Positions 33,914-45,778 are shown, counted from the first letter of the stretch. The stretch: 64,000 nucleotides of DNA from Ectobius pallidus (GCA_964059195.1 CAXKWD010000004.1:119694043-119758042), one strand, 5' to 3'. A program made the numbers and translations. Notes: generated by a model not told the origin, from the letters alone.

Positions 33914-34215
33914 GGGGTACGCCGTGGTGTAGTGGTTATGGCACTGCGTTACAAACAGCGGGTTCGATTCCCGATGAGGTCGTTGAGACTTTTCAATTGG
34001 CTTAATCCTTCTGGTGGCACTATGGCCCTGAGGTCGACTCAGCCTCTAACAAAAATGAGTACCAGGAGTATTCTTAGGGGTAAATAACGGCCGGTGCATA
34101 GGGTTGACAACCTTGCCACCTTCATGTGCGGTATGTCTCAATCCGGGAGCTTTAACTTCCTGGAAACCATATGGTTCTGATTGGGCCATACAGGGATCAC
34201 TTGACTTACCTTTAG
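33914..34215 (+). mobile_element. tRNA-derived SINE, ~302 bp, with TSDs
   Basis: An A-box-like GTGGTGTAGTGGTTATGGC and B box GCGGGTTCGATTCCCGATG start the element. Near-perfect 13-bp direct repeats TTT(C/T)ATCTATGCT flank it (33901-33913, 34216-34228). The body includes CTCAGCCTCTAACAAAAATG and GGGTTGACAACCTTGCCACC. Confidence 0.85.
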
Positions 34216-34317
34216 TTTTATCTATGCTATTTCACATTAGTTAATAATTCATTATTAATATTATTATGGCCATTGTAGGCCCACTCTGTTTATAATATTG
34301 ATATAGCATGTTATATC

Positions 34318-34958
34318 TAGACCTGGGATTTTAGGCTCTAAAAAAATTAGTTTTAGGCACCTAAAATAGGCTTTTAAAACAAGTTAATAGGCTTTTAAAA
34401 GAGAAAATAGGCACCTAAAATAGGCTTTAAAAATGTGTAAATAGATAGAAAATAGACTTTAACATATTACAATATACATATAAACTGTAACATGTTCTAT
34501 TTTTTACTGCAAGAAACGTGGTATACCTATTCTTAACCGAATTAACTGCAAAATTAGGCATCACGAACTATATTCACTTAAACACTGGTGACTTGACACA
34601 GTAGTCCTTCCTCCTTAATCCTCCCCCTCTCCCGTCAGTCAGTATTCCTTTAGCGACAATTTTTCTGAATAATCAAGTTTCTGTGAAAAACCAACCTCTG
34701 CTGTTCTGCTTTTCACTGAGGGATGTCCATTATAAGGTTGTAAAAATTTCCTAAGTTGAATTTTATTTTATATGTACAAAATAGGCATTTTAGGCACTAA
34801 AATAGTAAAATAGGCTCTAAAGGTCCAAACAGGCATTTTAGGGCACTATAAAACTCTATAAATATAAGTGATTTCTCATGGAACGTCCACATATTTAAAA
34901 ATTTTCACGTTATTTCATAAGGAACAAAATAGGCATTTGCCTTAAAATCCCAGGTCTA
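34318..34958. mobile_element. hAT-type MITE, 641 bp, AAAATAGGC-rich
   Basis: Ends TAGACCTGGGATTTTAGGC and CTTAAAATCCCAGGTCTA are inverted repeats. Perfect 8-bp duplications GTTATATC flank it (34310-34317, 34959-34966), placing it with hAT elements. More than ten AAAATAGGC/TTTTAGGC words cluster near both ends, like subterminal transposase-binding motifs. Related to 20678-21344. Confidence 0.88.
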
Positions 34959-35499
34959 GTTATATCTAATAAATGGTAAGCAACACTGATATTATAAAAA
35001 TTGAAAAATTTAGCTTTATTTTATACCAACATTAACTGCAAAAGTAAACTCTGCATGAATTAGAGGTGATGAAGTATGATGGATACCCTATTCAATAATT
35101 AAATATGTAATAAGATAATATTGAATAGTATTGTACACGTGCATTACTTTAATGGTCCTATTTAAAACACATGCGAAAGTAACCAGGATTATTCTTAGTA
35201 GGTATACCGTTACAAATAAATATTAATGTTTGGTTTTAAAGTTTTGAAATATCTTACTTCCGATTCGTTAACACATCTCTCGCAGTAATTGAATTTTTTT
35301 TAAATTTATTGTTGTACGACTTGGCTTTGCGTATGCTTGTGCTATTCCATCCATTTACTTCCTCTACCCATACCATAAATACTGTAGATAGAGGAAGTAT
35401 TATGCTCGACCATGAAATTGAATGTTGAGTTTTCAACAATAATACACATTTGTAGATCCCCTCAATTCAAAAATACAATTTTCAGAAATACGCCTTTGT

Positions 35500-36000
35500 A
35501 AGTCTGTGAGAACTCTTCAGCTGGAGAATGAAAACTCATATAAAAACAAAATTCTATTTTTCAGTTTTATCTTCTGGGGATGTGATATGAAGATCGACGA
35601 TGACTTTTTCTTACTTTTGCTACCACTTTACATGATTGAGCAATTTATTTCTGTTCTCGAAACGGGTCTAACAATTTTGTTTAAATTTTGTAACACGAGA
35701 CACTTCTTATACTAGAAACTACAACTTTATTTTGAACATTTTAAAAATTAAATTGATTGAAGTGTTGTTATAAGCCATTCATCACATACTCAAACTCTAG
35801 TTTTAAGTCTTGCCTCGCGAATAATACATTCATGAGGCTGAGACAACTGAAAGCGAACTGCTGCAATTAAGCCGTTTACTTTATGCTTTAATACGAAGGG
35901 TAAGGGAAGTAATGTGAGTGTTTCACATAAGATTTTTAGTGTAAATAACCAATTTCTGAAGCAGGAATCACACAAATGCATGTTAGAGCAAGGAAGCTTT
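35500..36000 (+). repeat. Dispersed repeat, most complete of three copies
   Basis: The left half (CTTCTGGGGATGTGATA, TTTTTTCTTACTT, TTGTTTAAATTTTG) matches 60640-60930 in the same orientation. The right half (GTTTTAAGTCTTGCCTCGCG, GAGACAACTGAAAGCG, CATGTTAGAGCAA) matches 55590-55925 in reverse. The parent element is unknown. Confidence 0.75.
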
Positions 36001-36308
36001 CTTGAGTCTGAGTGCCCAGTGTCACTGACAGGGCAGCGAGCTGCGACCAGCTCGAGTCTTGAAGGTTAAATGAGTAAAATGAATAGGGGTGGTCATCCGA
36101 ACGCTAGCGAAAACATACGAATAGTATCGAACCCCATCCGAAGCATCGGAAGTTTCGGCTCGAATCGGACCCAAAGAATAGCTTCCCGTCTTCCGCGGAA
36201 GGACGGTGCTTCTGGCCGGGTAGGTAAGCGTTCACCCATCAAGAAACATGCAAACTATTATTTTCCGTGTCGGTCTGGTCGGTCTGCTCGGGCAAGTGAG
36301 CGTCAACC

Positions 36309-37160
36309 TTAAGCGTATGACATGAACACGAGCTCCCCATTCACAATGAAAAGTTGTCTTTAACATGAGACACAAACATATACCATAAACATAACATCAT
36401 CTTTCACAATGAAACGTTACCTTTAACAAGAGCTACAAACATATGACATGGACATAAAATCACCAATCACAAAGAAAACCCTTTCTTTAACGTATGATAT
36501 GAACATAGGGTCCGTAATATAATTGACAATGAAATCGTTCACTTTTAACGCGAGATACAAAGATATGAGTATCATATGAACATAAGATCCGGTATACTAT
36601 TTACAATGAAAACGTTAAAATTAAAGCGAAACACAAACATACGACATGAACGTAAGATCCGCTATACCATTCACAATGAAAACGATAACATTAACGCAAT
36701 ACAATAACATGTAACATGAATATAAGACCCGCTATATCTATCACAAGATACTAACATAAATGACATGGACGTAAGGTCCGCTACTGTGAGGACTTTAAGG
36801 CAAGATAGTAACATATGACACGAACATAAAACCACTTTGTCATTCACAATGAGGTCGTTCTCATTATAGCGAGACACAAACATATGACACGCTATATCCG
36901 CTACACCATTCACGCTTAAAAATTTGACATTAAAACGAGATATAAAAATATGACATGAACATAAGATCCCCTGTACCATTCACAATGAGAACTTTAAAGT
37001 GTGACACAAACAAATGACATGTCCATGTTATATGGCATTAACACAAGTCGATTTAAAATTACCCTCCCCATCTAAGACCCACTATACCATTCGCAATGAA
37101 TGGTTTAATTAACGCGAGGCACAAATATGGGAAGTGAACATTAACCCTAAACGTAATCCG
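36309..37160. repeat. ~70-bp-period repeat array, right part
   Basis: About eleven degenerate units; the CATTCACAATGA anchor recurs near 36338, 36402, 36461, 36520, 36596, 36665, 36737, 36838, 36902, 36975 and 37084. The GACACAAACATATGACATG and CATAAGATCC segments alternate between anchors. The ORFs in it are incidental. Confidence 0.85.
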
Positions 37161-40087
37161 TAAAACCTAGTGACCATGTTTTCAATTAAATAATTCATAA
37201 TGCATTGCATAAACATTAAATATAACGTAAAATTAAATGTTAATTCAATACCTTATAAACTTCAATCATTCGCATCAACATTTATAACGAAACAGCCAAT
37301 CAGAACTCAGTACTCAATTGTTAAACTTATTGCCAGGTGGCAGGAGAAGCAATTGCATCGTATCATGTTCTCTCATTTCACGTAGTAGATTATTGAAACC
37401 TCTTAGTTACTTTTTTAAATTAAGGGATGACCCCACCATTCTTAACACTGATATGTCTATTTGTTTATATATAATATGCCAAACAGACTTAGCTCCTGTA
37501 GTTTGCCAATGACTTAAATGTTGTTTCTCTTTCGTCCTTGGCAGCTATTTTAATACTCTTTTCACGTGCTTATTTTGAATTGGTTATTACAAGTAGCCTA
37601 ATTAATGAATCTTAAGTCTACTGCATAATGCAGTTAAATTTACCTTTATAATCCAAAGACTTAATGTAATTATATTAAAATTAGCAGATAAGTTAAATGT
37701 ATACCCAGATGTAGAAACAAGACTTAGGCTAATATACCTTATCAATAACGCTTTGAATTTTACTGAGGCTGCTCGTACTTACCTTTTGAGATTACTTTAG
37801 CCTGGCTATCTACTATCTCCTTTCATTCTACATGTTTTACAGAACAAGAGCCACATTAAAAATTCATATAATTTCTGTTTCTTCTTACACATCCCTAATT
37901 GCTTTCTTATTCCAGCAAACCAACATGTTCCTTGTCCTCCAAAACAGAAAAGCGAAAATGGGATTACCTCAGTTTGCTATCTCTTAGGGTTTCTACTATA
38001 GGCTGCTTTAATCTTGATTTAAACGGGAGAGCATTTTTAATCCACTGGCGCGCCATCCCAAAAGATTTTATGTGAAGTAGGATTTTGCAGATCTAATAAG
38101 GAGCTCAGACTGAAGCTAAGTTTTTCTTTGCCTTTTATAAAACTGCCTATCTAATCTTATTCTCTTCGTAAAAGGAATGGTAATTTATCAGGATACGATC
38201 GAAGTATTACAAATATTCCAAGTTACATTAGAGTAACCTGAATAAAAAATATAAAATACGGAATAGTGTGCCTCATACTATTTGCCTGCATGAGAAATGG
38301 TTCTTTCATTGAGGTGGGGGGGGGGGGGGAGAAAGTCCCTCTGCTACGGTGTATATACTCTGTCTATCTCAGGTATTATATCGTGAAAACTGTATGCTGA
38401 AAGGTATTGCTTCAATCGAACGTTAACATGGATAACTATAGAGAGATAATACTTGCATTCTAACGTATAAATGGTAGGTTAGTATTTACATTCGAAGGGG
38501 TAAACAAATAATGCAGGTCTTGGGGTCCTGGGGTTCCTGTAGACTAAGATTCTCGGTTTTTTTTATAGACGGCACTCAAAGGGGCATGTTTTTTAGATTA
38601 ACACTTCAGGATTGTTCTTGGTACCCATTTTTCTTAGAGGTTAAGTCGATCTCAGAAACACAATGCCACCAGGATATTCCCACTCGCAAAGACGAACGCT
38701 GGGTTGGAATTTATCTGCCCATGACTTCAAAATGGACATTTGAATAAAATAAAATAAGCAGAATTGATTTGTAGATATAGATACATAAAATATATAAATA
38801 TAGGCCTATACTCAAATCCGTATTACGACCGCCAAGACTTTCCATGTCACATGAAAGGAAGGCGAAGCTTGTGCTTTTGAGATATAACAAAGACTTAACA
38901 AAGACCCTTCAGGTGGAACAATTTGTATTACAGTTTGTAAAACCAGTCAAGAAAGTTAGCATAATAGTATTACGCTTGTCTATTCGTAATTTTCACTCGT
39001 AAATAAGTGTTTCATCTTTCCAGACTTCTTTTAAAAGAAGATAATTGTTGTAATTTTAATGTGTCTGTAATTTGTAGTGGTAAATTACTTTATCTGGTGG
39101 AGTGTTTCTCTTCTTACTTACGTTTCAGTTCATTTTGTTTTGGGGTGGTGATATATAGGCAGAAAACGAGCTAAACCTAAAATCTGATTTGCGCCCTCGA
39201 AAACTTGACCCTGGCTCAAGCTTGGGTCAGTACAAAAAAGCAAACGTGGCGTTAGGTTGTTCTTCTCCTTCCTCTTTTGTAATCTACATTCTGCAATTAA
39301 CGATTATATTATGAATATACCAGACTTTCGACATTGCTGAAACAGCGTTATGATTACCGATACTTATGAGCCGTAACTGCGGCCTGTGTGTTGAATTTTT
39401 TTCCGTAGTTCTTTTTTTGCCTGAAAATCTAGATATAGGAGTGTCTAATTTACCCACAAACAGTGTTGAAAACATTTTACCAAAGGGCTTTTATGTTGTT
39501 AATATTATTGATCAATAAACGCATATTCATTTTTCATAGAAAACATTTTACTGCTTCGTTAGGCTACATTGTTTTACTGTTCAAGACATATGAGAGCTAA
39601 GGTTTATATGATGTTAGGATCATTACGAACGAATACAATAATTAGCATGTGTACGTGCTGAAATGGCCCAATAAATAAGAAAAGAAACATAAACATAAAG
39701 AGAGTAATAAGGAAAGGGAAATTAATTACTGCTGGTATTAATTGCAATAAAAATCATGTACTCTTAGTTGATGAAGTTAATCAAGTGTAAAATAAGGAAA
39801 AAGCAGTGAACTATAACTCTGCTTCTTTTACTAAATTTTCACTTTATTAACTACATTAAGAAATATAGACCTACATCACTACGACGTATATTTTTACTAC
39901 GAATTTATTTTAAAATTCTTATCAACTCCGTTTACGTCTACCTGTCCATATGTACAGCAAAGTTGAGAGGAAAAATAAATAAACATAACTGAATTGAAAT
40001 TGAGCAATGAAACAGAGATAGGGTGTTGCTTATTTAGGTTTATTAATTCAAATTCTATAGAAGTACCATAACAGGGACCGAGTATCT
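37161..40087. other. No gene seen
   Basis: About 2.9 kb of AT-rich DNA with a G-run at 38317-38330. Short frames at 37200-37512, 38511-38747 and 39284-39475 are unrecognised and have no splice or start context that convinces me. Confidence 0.5.
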
Positions 40088-40395
40088 TGCATTTTTACCG
40101 TTCTTGGTAATTTAATAGCTGAGAACGAAATTACCCCTTGCAATATGTATAACATAGATGAAACTGCGTTGTCTACTCTCCAGAAACCACAGAAGATTTT
40201 GACTCAGCGAGGTAAACACCAGGTTGGTGCCATTACCAGTGGAGAGAGGGGCACTACTACTACGTGCGTTTGTTGCATGAGTGCAGCAGGGTCCTTTGTT
40301 CCTCAAATGCTGATCTTCAATAGTCTTCGCTTTAAGGTCGAATTATCAAAAGGTGCTCCTCCGGGTACCCAATTTGCGGTACCTGGTAGTATGTA
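40088..40395 (+). pseudogene. pogo/Tigger-type (DDE_1) transposase fragment
   Basis: The frame NMYNIDETALSTLQKPQKIL, then HQVGAITSGERGTTTTCVCC, MSAAGSFVPQMLIF and GAPPGTQFAVPGSM follows the pogo DDE_1 core exactly. 'NxDETxxxxxQKP' has the first catalytic Asp, then 'QVGxxTSxERGxxxTxxCxxxAxGxxxPPxxIF' and 'GAPPGT'. A stop at 40394-40396 replaces the expected 'HPSGW' continuation. The second and third catalytic residues and the N-terminal CENP-B-type helix-turn-helix are absent. Non-functional remnant. Confidence 0.88.
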
Positions 40396-40396
40396 G

Positions 40397-41174
40397 TTTG
40401 TAGTATTTATTGAAATTCACAGTGCCAATAATGTGCTTTACACAATGTTTTGTGAATCCTTAATATTTCCGAGATCTCTTTTGTTGTGGTCCAATTTAGG
40501 ATACCACCGGTTCAAATTAGGAATTTATATTAAAAAATGGACCGCTGACAGTCTTTCGAAAAAAAATTCTGCTTTAACCACATTGTGTAATCAAAGAAAA
40601 TATTTTCTTGTTATTTGAGAGGGATGCCAGTTAGTATATAGAGCGTTTTTTTCTAAATAAATATAACTTTTCCCTAGCTAAAACAAGTTTTTTTAAAATG
40701 TGGTCCAGTACAGGCGGTCTTACCCTAGTACTTTGTTTACACAGTAAGGTATTTACAAAAAAATTACTTTCCCGATATATGTAAGTAGTACTTTATTGTT
40801 TACACAGTTCGGTATTTACAAGTATAACAAATTAATGGAAAGACTAGAATAATCATTTGAATGAAAATATTTACAAAACAGTTCTAACAGGATAGTCAGA
40901 GGTTACTAATTGTACGCAATGCCTCATCATCTAGCCCAGGTTTCTTCATGTTATGTAATGTTTTTTCGTCACTTATAGGCCTATTGCTTATATCTGTTAC
41001 TTTTAGTTTAGTTTTAGGTTCAATTTTAGTGTATATTATAATATGTGTATTTATGATCTGCATAGATTTCGATTTCGTTCTTTGTCATAGTTTTATTTTT
41101 ACTTGTGTATAGTTTTTCATTCTTGTGTCTGACTTAAGCGTTGTATAGTAGTGTCACTGAATTAAAAATATTTC
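40397..41174. other. No gene seen
   Basis: Possibly degraded pogo sequence to about 40620, then AT-rich DNA. Confidence 0.45.
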
Positions 41175-41178
41175 TTAA

Positions 41179-41554
41179 ACGCACTGTATTAACCTCGGTA
41201 AACTTCTGGACGGCCATTTCGTAGGTGGTGTGTCTGTATCTTCAGCAGTGTGTCAATTGAAATCTTCGGGAACAGGTGTTGGTGAGGGCGTGTGTTATGG
41301 TGGGGGTATAGTGGAGGTGATTTTAAACAACCAACTCAATTTCAAATCCCACACATTATTTGACATAGTAATATACACATACACTCAAACCCAAGCCCCT
41401 CCACCTAACCTACTCCAACTTCACTACACCCCCACCATAACACACCATCACCAACACCTGTTCCCGAAGATCTCAGTTGACACACTGCTGAAGATACAGG
41501 GACACCACCTACAAAATGGCCGTCCAGAAGTTTATCGAGGTAAATACAGTGCGA
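41179..41554. mobile_element. MITE, 376 bp with ~155-bp TIRs
   Basis: The left arm (CGCACTGTATTAACCTCGG, AAACTTCTGGACGGCCATTT, TCTTCAGCAGTGTGTCAA) is the inverse complement of the right arm, leaving only about 60 bp of loop. TTAA occurs at both borders (41175-41178, 41555-41558), which would fit a piggyBac-type target but could be chance in AT-rich DNA. The ORF at 41230-41571 is an artefact of the arms. Confidence 0.75.
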
Positions 41555-41717
41555 TTAAATACTATGGATAAAATATACTTTCTAGGCCCTACACACTCAC
41601 ACGCAAAAATATAATTTTTAATGAACTCTGTTTTATTTTCTATATTCTCTCCTAATTTTTACTCTTTGATGACTGGATACATTTTTGTCTTATGTTTCAA
41701 TGTAGGCTACACCAACT

Positions 41718-41727
<10 letters not shown>

Positions 41728-41755
<28 letters not shown>

Positions 41756-41757
41756 TT
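41728..41757. repeat. (ATT)n microsatellite
   Basis: Ten ATT triplets in a LINE-like 3' UTR. Confidence 0.9.
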
Positions 41758-41817
41758 ATTGCTAGTATTACTATTGTATTTGTTGCATCGTTCGAAGGTG
41801 TGCAAATTATGTATTTT

Positions 41818-41900
41818 GTATTCAACCTGGTTGAGTGGAAGAAAGGGCCCTATGGTTTTAACTCTTCCAGGCAAATTAAAACGATATTATTAATACTTAC
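41818..41900 (+). mobile_element. LINE 3' terminus (same motif as 14362-14420)
   Basis: CAACCTGGTTGAGTGGAAG, GGGCCCTATGG and AACTCTTCCAGGCAAATTAA match the inverse of the 14.4-kb segment. No coding part is attached here. Confidence 0.6.
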
Positions 41901-42129
41901 ATACATAATAGATACATACATTCATTACAGATTTTCATATGTTCATGCATACGTAAATACGTCTAGGCATATGCACACACACAAAAATGCAGTGCAACAT
42001 AGATTTTCTACACTGTAAACGCAGTTGTTTAAAAGGGAAAAAATAGTTCTTTTAAAAGAAATATCTGACTTCCGTGCCATGAAATAAGTTAGGAGAAAGT
42101 TAATATTTTGGACACAAGTAATAAGGAGG

Positions 42130-42548
42130 GTCCACCGTTTTGGCGTCGGGGATGCGTTTGCTCCTCTCACGCAGCGGACCCGGGTTCAAATCCTGGTCGG
42201 CACAAGTTACCTAGGTGGAGATTTTTTCCGGGGTTTTTCCTCACCTGTGAGACAAATGTCGGGTTACTTTAGGCCCTTGTGGTCCCGGGATATCATCTGT
42301 CCGTCATGGAGTGTGTGTGTGTGAGTGGTGTATCTTGTCCTATATGTTCGTGTTGTCTCGGAGGTGGCCCCGGCATTGGGCTCATCACTCATCCTAAGAG
42401 GCCCTCCATGTCCTTGTCTGGTCAAAAAGTATGTATGTGATCCATAGATAATCCCTCTTCCGACAGGTCGCGGCCCTCTAAGGCCCGGGTGGCTTGGGTC
42501 GCTTAAATGTCCCTAAAAGGGAGATGTGAAACTAAGGTGAAGAAAGAT
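42130..42548 (+). mobile_element. Full-length tRNA-derived SINE, 419 bp, with TSDs
   Basis: Perfect 13-bp duplications AGTAATAAGGAGG flank it (42117-42129 and 42549-42561). The head has a B box in CCCGGGTTCAAATCCTGG and an A-box-like GGCGTCGGGGATGCG. A long body with a GT run and the segments shared with 6555-6790 follows. It ends without a long poly(A). Confidence 0.9.
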
Positions 42549-42561
42549 AGTAATAAGGAGG

Positions 42562-43384
42562 CGATTGGAAGAGTTGAGAAGTGTGCTTAGAAAATTATAC
42601 TGCTGTTCCATGTGTTACAGGAGTGATAATCACAATGAATTTTGAAAGGTTACTGTGTGAATTGGCGACAAGACGTGCGGCCTGTAGAATGATAATGCAT
42701 GGTATAGGAAGAATCCTATGTTTTTTCAATAACGGCTTACGGGAATCCAGGGACTTAGCTTAAAAAAATGTGTGTATTTCTCACTTTTGAAGGACAAAAA
42801 TTCTCTTTAACAGAAATTGGTTGGAAAGCAGAGTAGGCTATAATAATATGATCTATACATATAATACAATCGTAAAAAGGATATTTTACTATTTTTTCTT
42901 TCGCCTATTTTTGATAGATTCCTCCCCAAACCCCAGCAGTTTCTCATAAAGTCAGTCTCCGCGTAGCTTGAGGTTCACCCTATGAGCAAGTCTTAGTAAG
43001 TTTGCTAAGTCTCACACGCTAAGTCCAGCATCAGGACTCGAGCAATGTATTCATAACGACACTTCCTGCAGCTTAAAGTTTCCTTGGACACGGTCCAGAT
43101 AGTAATCAGTGTTGAAACTGTATTAACACAAGTTTTGCTCTGGCAAGCTGTGGAAAGCTTCTTCCTGTTTTTTGTTCCTCACTAAATGAATGTAATCATC
43201 TAGGCCTGTGCAGTAATTAAGATAGTTTTCAAACTTTTTAATAAAAGAACCGTTAACTGCTGATAGCGTAGTGATATTAACCAACTCAACTTGTGATATT
43301 TGAAATTATTTAATATCTGAACCCTTTCAAATAATTTTCAACGACATTTTTCTGACTGTGAGTGCAGTTCGTCTTGCCGTTCTA
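42562..43384. other. No gene seen
   Basis: Unassigned sequence; the short frame at 42581-42763 is not recognised. Confidence 0.5.
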
Positions 43385-43386
43385 TA

Positions 43387-44117
43387 CAGGGTCTATCATA
43401 ATTAATAGCGTAAAACGAAACTGCTGAAAGTATACTATAACAGAAGCAAAAACGTTCCAGCAAACATGGGCCCGCAAACAAGCCATTTGCGAGATTATTA
43501 TGAGTGTGTGATTATAAGTCGCCACTGACTTTTCGTGCAATTGCCATTCTACGTTGCCTCACAATTCTGTCATAGCTTAACTTGATAAGGAATACAATTC
43601 TGCTTTAGTATGTTACATGTTATTAATATTGTATACTCTTCCTGCTAAAGGAGGTGTTCAAAGTGTCGTCCATGCACCTGGATGCAATACTGCATTCGTC
43701 TCTGCAGTGAGTTTCGAATTCTTTCAAATACCCCCGGATCATCTCGGAATTCTTGACAAGCACGTACAATTCTTTGCAGTTGCTGTATGGTTCCAATTTG
43801 ACTACGTAGATTGCAGCATGCCTGTTCGGTGATTTGACTGCTACGACTGTGTACTGCATCCATTGTCTGTCGTGTATGGTTTGATTACAACTCCACCTTG
43901 TGGGAATGTTCAAGAGCACATCGCGGACAGCTTCTAACTGCCCAAGGAGTGAAGCACAACTAAGGACATCAGTGGCAGCTCATAACCACACATTTGCAAT
44001 AATAAATGTAGCACACGGCTTCTTTGCGGACCCATGTTTGCTGGAACTTTTTTGCTTCTGTTATCGTATACTTTCAACCGTTTCGGTTTGCGCTATTTCT
44101 AATTATGATACGTTCTG
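43387..44117 (-). mobile_element. Mariner-like deletion derivative, ~731 bp
   Basis: Inverted ends of about 100 bp share TATCATAATTA, CTGAAAGTATAC/TTGAAAGTATAC, AACAGAAGCAAAAA and GTTCCAGCAAACATGGG. TA flanks both ends (43385-43386, 44118-44119). The minus strand keeps only the end of a transposase. Confidence 0.85.
43645..43863 (-). pseudogene. Mariner transposase C-terminal remnant
   Basis: The frame ends ACQEFRDDPGVFERIRNSLQ, RRMQYCIQVHGRHFEHLL, then stop. 'R(R)xxxCIxxxGxHFEHLL' is the common C-terminus of insect mariner-like transposases, so identification is good although only about 70 residues remain. Catalytic residues are gone. An overlapping frame (43919-43623) covers the same DNA and is the shadow. 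Confidence 0.75.
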
Positions 44118-44119
44118 TA

Positions 44120-44740
44120 TACATCTATAACCGCTTCATTAAAGCTTATTTCACTTATTTTACACGTAATTTCTAAATACTGCAATTCGTGACTTCATTT
44201 GATAGGACTTGTTGTGTGTTCCGTAAAATGGGGCAGCTTTGGATGGTTTAAATTGATAAATGTGAAAAACATTATTATATTAAGCAGTAAAAGGCTTTAT
44301 TTTTTGTTTTTGTATAGTTAATTAGACCACATTGAACACATTTTTAGCACATTGTTCAGTAATTTAAATAATCTCTTATGAATGAAATTAAATACAATTG
44401 TCCAAAAGAGAAAACATTGCACACCTTAATATTTTCGAGAGTAGAACCGGGAACTGTTTTATTTGAAAATAATACGTTCATCCGAACATTCAGCTGTCGG
44501 CTAATTTCTTCATCCTCAAATTCTGTTAACAATTAGGCTTATTCATCCACCTGAAATGATGACGCAAAACAGTATATACCCCTCTCATAAGTTCCAACCT
44601 TTTCTGAGGCTGGAAGATCACATACTAATAAGTCATCTATAGACACTTTCACATCTCCATAACTTATCACAAACACATCCATGTCACACATTGCCAGATA
44701 TACAGATCATTACCATTAAAAGTTTAACTCCAATCTGAGG
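44120..44740. other. No gene seen
   Basis: AT-rich, unassigned. Confidence 0.5.
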
Positions 44741-44744
44741 ACAC

Positions 44745-44890
44745 TAGCAAACTCTCAACTGAAGATTGTAGGAGAAAAATTCCTATGAGACAGGAATTCG
44801 AATCCATGACCTTATGTTTTCTGTGCCGATGCTCTACCAACTGAGCTGGCCAGAGTTCGATTCATAGCGCCAGATGGAATCCCTCTCCTA
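44745..44890 (-). mobile_element. tRNA-derived SINE head (minus)
   Basis: The reverse complement contains CCAGCTCAGTTGGTAGAGCA (A box) and ATGGATTCGAATTCCTG (B box) 30-40 bp apart. The 3' body carries TTTTTCTCCTACAATCTTCA. The flanking stems do not close into a tRNA. Confidence 0.7.
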
Positions 44891-45778
44891 AAACTGATAA
44901 ACCTTAATGAAAGTTACGCCATATACAGTATTGTGAGGTTCATTAATTTAGTGTTTCTGTTGTAGTACAGTAACATTTATGTATTCATGAAACCACAGAA
45001 CCCTGTTTTTGCCGATCATGTTCGCGTTCTTAACGGCCGGATATCGCGAATTGCAGACGCGCAAAGTGTACCCACGATTTTCGTCTTTTCGGATTCGATA
45101 TGTGTAAATAATCGGGATCATATCTCTCATACATTAATTATCCGATCTGATTGAATCAAGTGTTGTTTTGTTTTGTTTTGAAGACACAGGTCTCGTACAA
45201 TTAGAATTACAAAAATTCAAAAGAATGATGACACCAAAAACGTCGAGCTCGTACCCAAAACCAACCCGCAGTACTGCCGTGAAGATAGACAATGTAAACG
45301 CGCTCGAACAACTCTGGCTTGAACTGACGAGCCTGGGTCTAGTATGGATGTGGATTTCGTTGCCGACGAGATGGAGACTACAAATGGAGGTCGACCGAGA
45401 CCCACCGGACCCACTAGCGGGCTATGGTTGGAGTAATGCTGTCGTATGTCTGTATTTCCCAGACTACCTCTGTCCAATCTCGATCCGTTGAACGCTTGAT
45501 TTCACAGCTACTCCCTTACACGCAGAGAAGCAAGCTGCAGGATCAAGTTGAGGGATCGTCGGCGAGGTGATCAAAATTGATTTGACATATACAAGAGGTA
45601 TTCAAATAATTCCAATGCCATATGCATCCTACTTGTAGCCTACCGTTTCCCAGTATTCAATAAAATGTAAGATGCAAATTAATTAAATGATTCAAAACAA
45701 AATTATTCTATTTCGGTATACTATTCACGATTGAAGTTTACACGTTATTGCTATAGACCATGGGCTACCAATATGAAA
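44891..45778. other. No gene recognised
   Basis: A more GC-balanced patch at 45220-45560 is open on both strands (107 and 86 codons) but contains no motif that I know. Confidence 0.4.

Larger units (their letters stand above)
33602..36310. mobile_element. TIR element with nested insertions
   Basis: The left end AAGGTTGTCGCTCACTTGCC with CGAGCAGACCGA (33602-33634) is the inverse complement of the right end at 36279-36310, with about two mismatches in 32 bp. Nested inside are a SINE (33914-34215), a hAT-type MITE (34318-34958) and a dispersed repeat (35500-36000). TAAGC occurs at both borders of the wider composite (before 32385 and after 36308), a possible target duplication. Superfamily is not determined. 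Confidence 0.5.

Noticed and set aside
41230..41571. 113-codon frame
   Set aside because: Runs through both arms of a near-palindromic MITE.
44775..44855. tRNA gene on the minus strand
   Set aside because: tRNA-like A and B boxes, but no acceptor pairing; SINE head.
45168..45491. 107-codon plus frame and 86-codon minus frame in a GC-balanced patch
   Set aside because: Open on both strands, no recognisable domain; kept only as an unassigned patch.
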